This document shows, one piece after another, positions 57,101 through 64,000 of a DNA stretch of 64,000 nt (its first letter is position 1; each line of letters opens with the position of its first letter). The notes under the pieces are model-generated. The model was not told the origin of the DNA. It did no database searches and saw only the letters and a list, made by a program, of their open reading frames with translations. The stretch spans positions 1,240,001 through 1,304,000 of the forward strand of contig NZ_CP133264.1 in assembly GCF_030915445.1 (NCBI RefSeq), given 5' to 3'. The position numbers and the translations under genes were made by a program. The stretch comes from Clostridium sp. OS1-26 (GTDB lineage Bacteria; Bacillota; Clostridia; Clostridiales; Clostridiaceae).

Positions 57101-57716
57101 TTCTAATAGAGTCAACTTCATCGCCAAAGAGTTCAACTCTATATGCTTCCGCAGAAATAGGGGAATAAATATCCATTATTCCTCCTCTTATGGAAAACTG
57201 TCCTTTGTTATCTACAATTTCAATTCTTTCATATCCACATTGTATAAGCTTTTCACTTAAATCTTCTAAATTTAAAATATCGCCTATTGAAATTTTAAAT
57301 GTATAATTTCTATATAAACTTACAGGAATATAACTGGAAGCTATTGCTTCAATACTAGTAACAACTACTTTCTTATCTTTATTTAGCATCTCCTTCATTA
57401 CTTTTAGTCTTTCCCATCTTAGATCTCCAGAGATTGCATCTATATTGTAAAATACTACTTCTTTAGTTGGGAAATAATAAACATGAGGAATATAAAAAGA
57501 TAAATCTTCATACAGTTTCCTTGCTTCAACATCACTATGTGTAAGCACAAGAAATGGCTTGTCTAATTCCTCATACAATCCATTTACTAAGTAACCTCTT
57601 GCAGACTCCGAAAGTCCAAATACTCCTATTGGGAATCTAGACTTATCTACACTGCTTTTTATTTCCTTAAATTCCTTGTTAAATTTAAGGGGATTCATAA
57701 GTCCTTCTAGTCTCAT
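54195..57716 (-). CDS. mfd: transcription-repair coupling factor Mfd
   Basis: SF2 translocase that removes stalled RNA polymerase and recruits UvrA. A UvrB-like N-terminal region (about 20-350), RNA polymerase interaction domain (GDYVVHANHGIGVYKGIKQLE, about 500), and the translocase with Walker A CGDVGYGKTE (about 655), DEEQRFG, LSATPIPRTL, TTIIETGMDI and QLRGRVGR follow, with a C-terminal regulatory domain. 1173 aa, full length. It follows pth as in B. subtilis. Confidence 0.97.
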   Translation of the reverse strand: MRLEGLMNPLKFNKEFKEIKSSVDKSRFPIGVFGLSESARGYLVNGLYEELDKPFLVLTHSDVEARKLYEDLSFYIPHVYYFPTKEVVFYNIDAISGDLRWERLKVMKEMLNKDKKVVVTSIEAIASSYIPVSLYRNYTFKISIGDILNLEDLSEKLIQCGYERIEIVDNKGQFSIRGGIMDIYSPISAEAYRVELFGDEVDSIRNFNLESQRSIEKVESIEIFPAKEMILNRENIKKGYEGIEKDLEIVLNRLKDQKNKETMEKIQEVIGKNLELLRENWSFETIDSFLPYFYDNLSTFFDYTEGYFIIMDDVQRCKGKLDSVYFEFEESYKSFLQRGNILPKQIDLLFNKEHVVEMLEEKQILTIDAIAKSVKMLSPRSIVNFSQITSHNYHGQIDLLIDDIKDKKSKGFKIVILSGTRPRGERLVATLRDREIESSYRDVIHEIQPGEVVITFGSQLNGFEYPDLRVCVISDKEVFGEAKRKTVNRASKKGVSKIKSFTELKPGDYVVHANHGIGVYKGIKQLELEGHKKDYLELIYDSDDKLYVPVEQLDMVQKYIGTEGKSPKINKLGSSEWAKAKRKVKKSIEEIAEDLVKLYAARTTLKGYRYSKDTVWQKQFEEEFPYDETPDQVSAISDIKVDMESDKPMDRLLCGDVGYGKTEVAIRAAFKAVMDGKQVAFLVPTTILAQQHYNNFVKRFSDFPVRIDMISRFRTPTQQKRTIKAVKDGEVDILIGTHRILQKDIQFKDLGLLIVDEEQRFGVSHKEKIKKLKKNVDVLTLSATPIPRTLHMSLVGVRDISVIETPPEERYPVQTYVVEYNDQLMRDAILRELNRGGQVYFVYNRVENIKEMVSYISKLIPEARVALAHGQMQERELEKIIVDFMKNEYDILVATTIIETGMDIQNVNTMIIYDADKMGLSQLYQLRGRVGRTNRMAYCYLTYRKDKVLTEVAEKRLKAIKDFTELGSGFKIALKDLEIRGAGNMMGASQHGHMASIGYDLYCRMLEDTIKLIKGEIDNEPVETTVELKVDAYIPGSYIKDEVQKIEVYKKIAAIDSYEDMMEIQDELEDRFSTIPSSVCNLMNISYIRSIGKKLGIEEIKERKNEVLFVFESQSRINENVIKGLLRDYTRKIGLKMGDKPGFAYRLTDVKREDLISEIKELAQYMIKIYEQK

Positions 57717-57832
57717 TTTATAACAACCACCCTACAAACTATAAAAATTTAGTTAGGCATCTAACGACGCAGTATCACGCAATATATACTAACATACTGA
57801 CTAGTTATTTTTTTGAAGATGCCTTATAAGCC

Positions 57833-58396
57833 TTATATTTTAAAACCGTTAAATTTATTCATTGCTTCTGATATTCCTTCTTTTACTACACATTCAACAG
57901 CATCTACACTAATTTTAAATGTTTCTTCAATCGTTTTCCTATCTTCAGCACAAAATTTGCCTAAAACATGCGAAACCAATTGGTCCTTAGGCTGTCCCAC
58001 TCCTACTTTAACTCTCGGAAATACGTCTGTTCCTAAATTAGCTATTATATTTTTTATTCCATTATGACCTCCAGCACTTCCCTGAGTTCTTATTCTAAGT
58101 CTTCCAATGTCAAGACTAACATCATCATAAATAACAATTATGTTTTCACTTGGTATTTTGTAGAAGTTAACTACTTCTCTTACACTTTCACCACTTAGAT
58201 TCATATATGTGCTTGGTTTAAGCAAAATTACCTTTTCATATGCTATATTTCCTTCTCCATACATCCCCTTAAATTTTTCCCTGTTAACAGGTATATTATA
58301 CCTATCACTTATTAAATCTATTATATCAAATCCAACATTATGTCTTGTATGCTCATACTGCCTTCCTATGTTCCCTAGTCCAACTATTAAAAACAT
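57833..58396 (-). CDS. pth: peptidyl-tRNA hydrolase
   Basis: Recycles peptidyl-tRNA. Motifs [23 protein letters not shown] with the catalytic histidine (about 20), [12 protein letters not shown] and [17 protein letters not shown] plus [11 protein letters not shown] are all present. I choose the ATG at 58396 (187 aa) after AGGAG; the longer frame adds 12 residues without a suitable site. It precedes mfd. Confidence 0.95.
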   Translation of the reverse strand: MFLIVGLGNIGRQYEHTRHNVGFDIIDLISDRYNIPVNREKFKGMYGEGNIAYEKVILLKPSTYMNLSGESVREVVNFYKIPSENIIVIYDDVSLDIGRLRIRTQGSAGGHNGIKNIIANLGTDVFPRVKVGVGQPKDQLVSHVLGKFCAEDRKTIEETFKISVDAVECVVKEGISEAMNKFNGFKI

Positions 58397-58470
58397 TTCT
58401 TCACTCCTAATCATCTCATAATTGTTAATCACATAATTAATATATTATACTAAAAGGCATAAATAATAAA

Positions 58471-58487
58471 GAGACTATAAAAGTCTC
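58471..58487 (-). terminator. weak terminator after the HtrA-like gene
   Basis: GAGACT/AGTCTC stem (58471-58476 with 58482-58487) with a 5-nt loop; short, so only tentative. Confidence 0.45.
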
Positions 58488-58492
58488 CTTAC

Positions 58493-59674
58493 CTACTTTT
58501 TTTCTTTCATATCCGAAAGAGTAATATTTACTTCTATAGTTTTTCCATTTCTCCAAATTTTACACTGGATAGTGTCTCCAACCTTATGTTTGTCTAAAAC
58601 ATCTGACAAATCCTCAACCTTAGTTATCTTTTTCTTATCTAGCTCAATAATAATATCTGTAGGTTTAATTCCAGCAGCTGCTGCACCGCTTCCTTGAACT
58701 ACTTCTCTTATATAAACTCCTTGAATATTATTTTTCTCTGACACAACACCTTGGCCATAAATGCCTAGAGATGGCCTTGAAACTTTGCCATGATCCATTA
58801 AAGATTTTATTATATCCTTTGCTTCATTTATTCCTATCGCAAATCCCATTCCCTCTGCATTTGCCTCTGCTCCTATTTTCAAACTGTTTATTCCTATAAC
58901 TTCACCTGCCTCATTACAAAGCGGGCCTCCACTATTGCCAGGATTTATAGCAGCATCTGTTTGCAAAACCTTATATATGGCTCCACCATATTGAATTTTT
59001 CTATTTAATGCACTGATTATTCCAGCTGTAACGGATCCTGAAAACTCTTCTCCCAAAGGATTTCCTATAGCAATAGCTATATCTCCTACTTTGACTTTAG
59101 ATGAATCTCCAAACTTAGCAACTGGCAAATTTTGTGCATCTACCTTTATAACAGCTAAATCTGATCTTGGATCAGCTCCAACTAAAGTTGCATTTAAAAC
59201 TTTTCCACTAGACAGCTTTATCGTTATCTTAGTTGCTCCTTCTATTACATGATTATTAGTAACTATATATCCGCTAGGGTCAAATATTATTCCCGATCCA
59301 CTTCCAGCATCTTGCAAACCAAAAAAACCTTCTGCTTTATTACTTATACCTACTACCGCAGGACTTACTACTTCAGCAACCTTTGTTATAGCATTTTTAG
59401 GCATATCTGCAGTATTAATTTTACTACTATCCATTTTAGACTCAACTAAAGATTGATTAATCGGTGTATAAGCTTTATTAGAATATTTTTTATTGACTAT
59501 ATAGGCCCCAGATACCCCGCCTGAAACTGCCGCTATAAGTATAAAGGTTACGCCTTTAAATAAACTTTTTAATTTAGCTTTTGTTCTCCTATTTGTAAAC
59601 TTTATCTCACCTTTTCCATCGCTTACATTTTTCCACTTAACATCTTTAACACTATCAAATCTGTTCTCATCCAT
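58493..59674 (-). CDS. HtrA/DegP-like serine protease with PDZ domain
   Basis: Membrane-anchored quality-control protease. One transmembrane helix (about 38-58) follows a basic cytoplasmic tail. The trypsin-like domain carries His in TNNHVIEGA, Asp in SDLAVIKV and Ser in NPGNSGGPL, and a single C-terminal PDZ domain (GAAAAGIKPTDIIIELD) is present. 393 aa. It lies next to a two-component system, which may control it, as CssRS does for HtrA in B. subtilis; that link is inference. Confidence 0.92.
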   Translation of the reverse strand: MDENRFDSVKDVKWKNVSDGKGEIKFTNRRTKAKLKSLFKGVTFILIAAVSGGVSGAYIVNKKYSNKAYTPINQSLVESKMDSSKINTADMPKNAITKVAEVVSPAVVGISNKAEGFFGLQDAGSGSGIIFDPSGYIVTNNHVIEGATKITIKLSSGKVLNATLVGADPRSDLAVIKVDAQNLPVAKFGDSSKVKVGDIAIAIGNPLGEEFSGSVTAGIISALNRKIQYGGAIYKVLQTDAAINPGNSGGPLCNEAGEVIGINSLKIGAEANAEGMGFAIGINEAKDIIKSLMDHGKVSRPSLGIYGQGVVSEKNNIQGVYIREVVQGSGAAAAGIKPTDIIIELDKKKITKVEDLSDVLDKHKVGDTIQCKIWRNGKTIEVNITLSDMKEKK

Positions 59675-59758
59675 CTAAGTACACCTCATAATCCATCAAT
59701 ATTAGGGACATTGTAATACAATATTTTTACACAAATGTGAACAAAGTGTAATTATTCT

Positions 59759-61168
59759 TTAAATCCTTTTCAAAGTAAAAGTGAACATTACTCCTTGTGA
59801 TTCCTTATTTTCAATCCATATGTCTTCCCCTAGCTGAGTAAGTATACTTCTAACTATAGATAGTCCAAGTCCTGTACTAAGTTTAGATGTTCTTGACTTG
59901 TCTCCCTTATAAAACCTATTCCATATATATTTTAAATCATTCTCTGGTATAGTTGGACCATCATTAAATACTGATATCAAAGCCTTATCTCCTTTTGACT
60001 TTGTACAAATTTTTACGTTTCCGCCTTTTTTAACATACTTTATTGCATTATCCACAAGATTTGTAACTACTTGATTTATTCTATCTCTATCTGCTGCTAC
60101 ATAGAGATTATCATCCTGCATTAACACATCTACCTTTAAATTCTTTTCTTTTATCTTCTGTTCAAATTTTATTACACATAATCTTATAATTTCATTAATA
60201 TCTATTTCTTCGATCCTTAGTTTAAATTGCCCTGCTTCAATAGCAGATAAGTCCAACAAATCATTTACAAGTCTTGTAAGTCTTTGAGTTTCTTCATAAG
60301 CAATTGACAAATAATAATTCTCTTTTTCCTTTGGAATTACTCCGTCTAAAATTCCACCAATAAATCCTTTTATAGAAGTTATTGGAGATCGTATTTCATG
60401 CGATACATTTGATATAAATTCTCTTCTATTCTTCTCTACTTCCTCTAAGGAATCTGCCATGGAATTAAAGGATTCTGCAAGCACACCTATCTCATCTTTT
60501 GATTTTATACTTACTCTTTTATCCACTTCCCCTTTAGAAATTTTATCTGCTACATAATTTATTTGAGCAAGAGGCTTAACTATTATCCTTTGTGAAAAAT
60601 AATAAATAACTATACATGAAATTACAATAGCAAATAAAGCAGAAATCCATATAATCTCATATACTCTTATTAATGTACTTTTTAGTTGAGTTACAGAAGT
60701 ATGCATCATTATAGCACCCATAAAAACACCTTTTGAAAAAATAGGTATGTCAAAAGTATGTACTGGAACTTTAAATATATTTCCATAGATACCTACTTTT
60801 TCAACAGGCAGGTTTTGCCTTAAAGTATCCAATTCTTCTGTAAGAACCTGAGTAGACAAAACTTCCTTATATTCACTATTTGAAATAGCATATGCATATC
60901 CATAGTTATCTACAAGCCATATATCTGTAGACAAATAGTTTCCTATAGTAGTAAGAATTTCATCAATACGCTCTATAGAAACATTTCCCTTCAAATGTTC
61001 TACTGCTGCAACAGAAATATAATCTGATTCTGCTGTAAGCTGTACTTTTCTTTGCTCGAAATAATAACTTTCAAACCAGTAAGATAGAAATGCAGCTGTC
61101 ATAATAAAACTTACTGAAATTATAACTGCAAAAGTAGCCACCAGTTTGGAGAATAACCCTTTTTTCAT
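59759..61168 (-). CDS. sensor histidine kinase (HAMP-HisKA-HATPase)
   Basis: Two transmembrane helices (about 10-30 and 167-190) flank an extracytoplasmic sensor domain. A HAMP domain, then the phosphorylated histidine in FISNVSHEIRSPITS (about 255), and the ATPase boxes NQVVTNLVDNAIKYV, FNDGPTIPE and TGLGLSIVRSIL follow. 469 aa. It starts one base after the response regulator stop, so the pair is coupled. The signal is unknown. Confidence 0.94.
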   Translation of the reverse strand: MKKGLFSKLVATFAVIISVSFIMTAAFLSYWFESYYFEQRKVQLTAESDYISVAAVEHLKGNVSIERIDEILTTIGNYLSTDIWLVDNYGYAYAISNSEYKEVLSTQVLTEELDTLRQNLPVEKVGIYGNIFKVPVHTFDIPIFSKGVFMGAIMMHTSVTQLKSTLIRVYEIIWISALFAIVISCIVIYYFSQRIIVKPLAQINYVADKISKGEVDKRVSIKSKDEIGVLAESFNSMADSLEEVEKNRREFISNVSHEIRSPITSIKGFIGGILDGVIPKEKENYYLSIAYEETQRLTRLVNDLLDLSAIEAGQFKLRIEEIDINEIIRLCVIKFEQKIKEKNLKVDVLMQDDNLYVAADRDRINQVVTNLVDNAIKYVKKGGNVKICTKSKGDKALISVFNDGPTIPENDLKYIWNRFYKGDKSRTSKLSTGLGLSIVRSILTQLGEDIWIENKESQGVMFTFTLKRI

Positions 61169-61855
61169 CTACTTCACCTCGAACTTATATCCTACTCCCC
61201 ATACTGTTTCAATTTGCCAATTTGGCCCTCCCTGAAGCTTTTCTCTAAGTCTTTTTACGTGGACATCAACAGTTCTTGAATCACCTGGGTAGTCATATCC
61301 CCACACTTCACATAATAGTTGTTCTCTAGTAAATACTCTATTTTTATTACTTGCTAAATAGTATAATAGCTCAAATTCTTTTGGAGGCATCTTTATTTCT
61401 TCATCTTTGTAAAGTACAGTGTATGAATTAATATCAACTGTCAATTGTTCAAATTTTAATATTTCTTTATTTTCGTTATCTACATTATATCTTCTTAAAA
61501 CTGCTTTCACCCTTGCCAATAATTCCTTAGGTTCAAAGGGTTTAACTATATAATCATCAGCACCTAGCTCAAGTCCTAATACTTTATCAAAGGTTTCTCC
61601 TTTAGCAGTAAGCATAATTACAGGAGTCTCATGATCCTTTCTTATCCACTTAAGTACATCTATGCCATCGATATAAGGAAGCATTATATCCAGCAAAACT
61701 AAATCTGGTTTATATTCCTGAAAAACCTCCTCAGCCTCTTTTCCATTGTGGCAAACCTTAGTATCATATCCTGCATTCTCTACATACATTTTTATTACTT
61801 CACATATGTTTTGATCATCATCAACAATTAAAACTCTTCCTATTCTTCCTTCCAT
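61169..61855 (-). CDS. OmpR/PhoB-family response regulator
   Basis: Receiver domain with acidic pocket VDDD (about 11-14), phosphorylation site Asp56 in LVLLDIMLP and conserved lysine in YIVKPFEPKE, then an OmpR-type winged helix (FELLYYLASNKNRVFTREQLLCEVWGYD ... RTVDVHVKRLREKL). 228 aa. It is first gene of the two-component operon and precedes the HtrA-like gene. Confidence 0.95.
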   Translation of the reverse strand: MEGRIGRVLIVDDDQNICEVIKMYVENAGYDTKVCHNGKEAEEVFQEYKPDLVLLDIMLPYIDGIDVLKWIRKDHETPVIMLTAKGETFDKVLGLELGADDYIVKPFEPKELLARVKAVLRRYNVDNENKEILKFEQLTVDINSYTVLYKDEEIKMPPKEFELLYYLASNKNRVFTREQLLCEVWGYDYPGDSRTVDVHVKRLREKLQGGPNWQIETVWGVGYKFEVK

Positions 61856-62010
61856 ATTGTGTCTCCCTTCGTATATTATATTTTATAATAAATAATATAA
61901 TTCAAACTATAATACATTTAATTCTATATATCTAATTTATCACATATTATATATCTTCTAATAGTATATCCTTAAAAAGTTACAAATAATTTACTATAAT
62001 TTAATAGTAT

Positions 62011-62046
62011 AAAAAGCATGCAGTAGTTTAATTCTGCATGCTTTTT
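62011..62046 (-). terminator. terminator of prs
   Basis: 13-bp stem AAAAAGCATGCAG (62011-62023 with 62034-62046), 10-nt loop, 10 nt past the prs stop. Confidence 0.9.
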
Positions 62047-62056
62047 AAATCAATTC

Positions 62057-63016
62057 CTAGTCCTCAAATAATTTACTTACTGAAATATCTTCATATATTC
62101 TTTTAATTGCTTCTGCAAATACAGGCGCTACGGATAGTATCTTAAACTTATCTAACATTTTTTCTTCTGTTAAATCTATAGTATTTAACATTACCAATTC
62201 CTTAATAGCTGATTCTTTTATTCTGTCTATTGCTGGACCTGATAACACGGCGTGAGTACAACAAGCATAAACTTCTTTTGCTCCCATTTGAACTAATGCA
62301 TTAGCACCATTTGTTATAGTTCCTGCTGTATCTATCATATCATCTACTAGTATTACAGTTTTATCTTGTATATCGCCTATAACATTCATTATTTCTGATA
62401 CATTCGCCTTTGGTCTTCTCTTATCAATAATAGCTATTGGCGCATGTAACTTATCTGCAAATTTTCTCGCTCTTGTTACACTTCCAAGGTCTGGTGAAAC
62501 AACAACTATGTCTTCTCTTTCTGCAAATCCTTTTTGTATAAAGTATTTTGCTAAAATAGGCGCTCCCAATAAGTGATCTAGTGGTATATTAAAGTATCCT
62601 TGGATCTGAGATGCATGTAAGTCCATTGTTAAAACTCTATCTGCTCCTGCGGCAGTTAATATGTCCGCAACAAGCTTTGCAGTGATTGGATCTCTTGCTT
62701 TAGCTTTTCTGTCTTGTCTTGCATATCCATAATAAGGTATTACCGCTGTTATTCTTCCTGCTGAAGCTCTTTTAAATGCATCAATCATTATTAAAAGCTC
62801 CATTAGATTATCATTTACAGGATTATTTGTAGATTGAACTACAAACACATCTGTACCTCTCACAGTTTCGTTGATGTTTGCTGATATCTCACCATCACTG
62901 AACGTTGAAACTACAGCATCTCCAACAGATAATCCTAAAATACCTGCAATATCTTTTGCTAGTCCTGGATGAGAATTACCAGCAAAAATTTTAATATTTT
63001 TACCATGGGTTATCAT
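62057..63016 (-). CDS. prs: ribose-phosphate pyrophosphokinase
   Basis: Makes PRPP from ribose 5-phosphate and ATP for nucleotide synthesis; it supplies the hpt product elsewhere in this window. Motifs [19 protein letters not shown], the flexible loop [20 protein letters not shown], and the PRPP-binding [14 protein letters not shown] are present. 319 aa. It follows glmU by 20 nt. Confidence 0.96.
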   Translation of the reverse strand: MITHGKNIKIFAGNSHPGLAKDIAGILGLSVGDAVVSTFSDGEISANINETVRGTDVFVVQSTNNPVNDNLMELLIMIDAFKRASAGRITAVIPYYGYARQDRKAKARDPITAKLVADILTAAGADRVLTMDLHASQIQGYFNIPLDHLLGAPILAKYFIQKGFAEREDIVVVSPDLGSVTRARKFADKLHAPIAIIDKRRPKANVSEIMNVIGDIQDKTVILVDDMIDTAGTITNGANALVQMGAKEVYACCTHAVLSGPAIDRIKESAIKELVMLNTIDLTEEKMLDKFKILSVAPVFAEAIKRIYEDISVSKLFED

Positions 63017-63036
63017 TATGAAATCCTCCTAAAATT

Positions 63037-64000
63037 TTATTTCTTTATTCCTTTTTTCTTTAACCAACCTTCTTTATTAACCTGTTTGCATCTTGCGATA
63101 GCTAAAGCCCCTTCTGGAACTTCATCAGTTATAGTTGATCCTGCTGCTATATAAGTATCCTTGTTAATTTTAACTGGAGCAACTAGATTTGTGTTGCAAC
63201 CAATAAATGCATTATCACCAATTACTGTTTTATACTTCTTTTGTCCATCGTAATTTACAACAACGGTTCCACAGCCGAAATTACACTTGCTTCCTATCTC
63301 AGCATCTCCTATATATGTTAAATGGGAAACCTTTGTTTCATCTCCTATAGTAGATTTTTTTATTTCAACAAAGTCTCCAATTCTAGCTGATTTACCTATA
63401 ACACTTTCAGGCCTTACATATGCGAATGGTCCTACTGTAGTTCCTTCACCTATCTTACTTTCTAATATTGTAGAACATTGTATTGTAACATTTTTATCTA
63501 TAATACTATCTTTTATCCTAGAATTAGAGTGAATAGTACAATTTTCTCCTATTACTGTTTTGCCTTGAATAACGTTACCTGGATATATTATAGTATCATT
63601 ACCTATTTCAACATCTGTATCTATATATGTGCAATCTGGATCAATTAGAGTAACTCCGTTGTCCATATGCATTTGGTTTATTCTCTTTCTCATAACCTTC
63701 TCAGCTTCTGAGAGTTGTACTCTGGAGTTTATTCCCATAGTTTCTTCAAAAGGTATCGGTAATGCTCCTATTTTTTCTCCTTCGTTTTTCAAGATTCCTA
63801 TAACGTCAGGCAAATAATATTCTCCTTGAGAATTATTATTATTTAATTTATCCAAACTATTAAGTAAGCTCTCTATGTCAAAACAATACATTCCTGCATT
63901 TATTTCATTAATTTTCATTTCTTCTTCAGTACAGTCTTTATGCTCTACTATTTTGCAAACTTCCTGATTGCTTTCTCTTAATACCCTGCCGTATCCATAA
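63037..64000 (-). CDS. glmU: GlmU, bifunctional UDP-GlcNAc synthesis enzyme (5' part outside window)
   Basis: Partial: the frame is open to the right edge, with [14 protein letters not shown] directly upstream of the first internal ATG at 63918. That edge segment belongs to the N-terminal uridylyltransferase domain, which continues with [13 protein letters not shown]. The C-terminal acetyltransferase left-handed beta helix ([67 protein letters not shown]) is complete. The ATG at 63918 is not the real start. It makes UDP-GlcNAc for the cell wall and is the usual partner of prs. Confidence 0.95.
   Translation of the reverse strand, partial: YGYGRVLRESNQEVCKIVEHKDCTEEEMKINEINAGMYCFDIESLLNSLDKLNNNNSQGEYYLPDVIGILKNEGEKIGALPIPFEETMGINSRVQLSEAEKVMRKRINQMHMDNGVTLIDPDCTYIDTDVEIGNDTIIYPGNVIQGKTVIGENCTIHSNSRIKDSIIDKNVTIQCSTILESKIGEGTTVGPFAYVRPESVIGKSARIGDFVEIKKSTIGDETKVSHLTYIGDAEIGSKCNFGCGTVVVNYDGQKKYKTVIGDNAFIGCNTNLVAPVKINKDTYIAAGSTITDEVPEGALAIARCKQVNKEGWLKKKGIKK

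Noticed and set aside
57755..57824. Inverted repeat AGGCATCT...AGATGCCT between pth and mfd
   Set aside because: The 8-bp arms are more than 50 nt apart in AT-rich sequence, so it is probably chance.
63037..63918. A 293-aa protein starting at the ATG at 63918
   Set aside because: The frame is open to the window edge and continues GlmU sequence, so this ATG is internal.

Overview
This AT-rich window comes from an endospore-forming low-GC Firmicute, most likely Clostridium sensu stricto. The evidence is gene order, the sporulation genes (sigH, spoIIE, spoVT, yabP, yabQ, a SpoVB-like flippase), clostridial protein types (single-chain glycyl-tRNA synthetase, ThyX, CarD-like protein) and strong Shine-Dalgarno sites. 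It looks like the origin-proximal housekeeping region known from Bacillus subtilis (glmU-prs ... pth-mfd-spoVT-yabM-yabN-rqcP-yabP-yabQ-divIC-yabR-spoIIE-tilS-hpt-ftsH-coaX-dusB-lysS ... ctsR-mcsA-mcsB-clpC-radA-disA-yacL-ispD-cysS-mrnC-rlmB-yacP-sigH), interrupted by two rRNA operons. Nearly everything is on the minus strand, so the text follows transcription from high to low coordinates. The only protein gene I support on the plus strand is a small MazG-like gene at 7796-8200.

Layout. 62000-64000: glmU (running off the right edge) and prs. 58400-61900: a two-component system and an HtrA-like protease. 46700-58400: pth, mfd, a PrsA-like foldase, spoVT, a flippase, yabN/mazG, HU, rqcP, yabP, yabQ, divIC and an S1-domain protein. 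46100-46640: six tRNA genes formed by tandem duplication of a Leu-fMet-Met cassette. 33900-45800: spoIIE, tilS, hpt, ftsH, a thioesterase, coaX, dusB, an unknown gene, greA and lysS. 31680-33740: tRNA-Asn and glyS behind two tandem T-box leaders. 29760-31550: murD and an unannotated plus-strand small-RNA unit. 18300-29500: two 16S-23S-5S operons in the same orientation, with tRNA-Ile(GAT) in one spacer and different trailing tRNAs. 8200-18100: an EF-G paralogue, an orphan small gene, the CtsR heat-shock operon, radA and disA. 1-8200: CarD-like protein, YacL-like PIN protein, ispD, cysS, mrnC, thyX, rlmB, yacP, sigH and two tRNAs.

The genes serve translation (tRNA synthetases, rRNA, tRNA, rRNA processing and modification, ribosome rescue), envelope and cofactor precursors (glmU, murD, ispD, coaX, prs), protein quality control (ClpC/McsB/CtsR, FtsH, HtrA, PrsA), DNA repair and checkpoint (Mfd, RadA, DisA) and sporulation.

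The most notable observations are these. (1) Five genes (yacP, greA, dusB, mazG/yabN, spoVT) are each broken by one nucleotide, four of them by loss of one A from an A-run, and restoring one base gives full-length family members in every case. (2) A promoter-to-terminator unit at 31406-31550 appears to encode a roughly 110-nt RNA with repeated CCCC motifs. (3) A perfect consensus promoter lies between 23S and 5S in both rRNA operons. (4) A 101-bp GC-richer insertion sits in the 23S leader of one operon. I found no phage, transposon, CRISPR array or evident novel multi-gene system.
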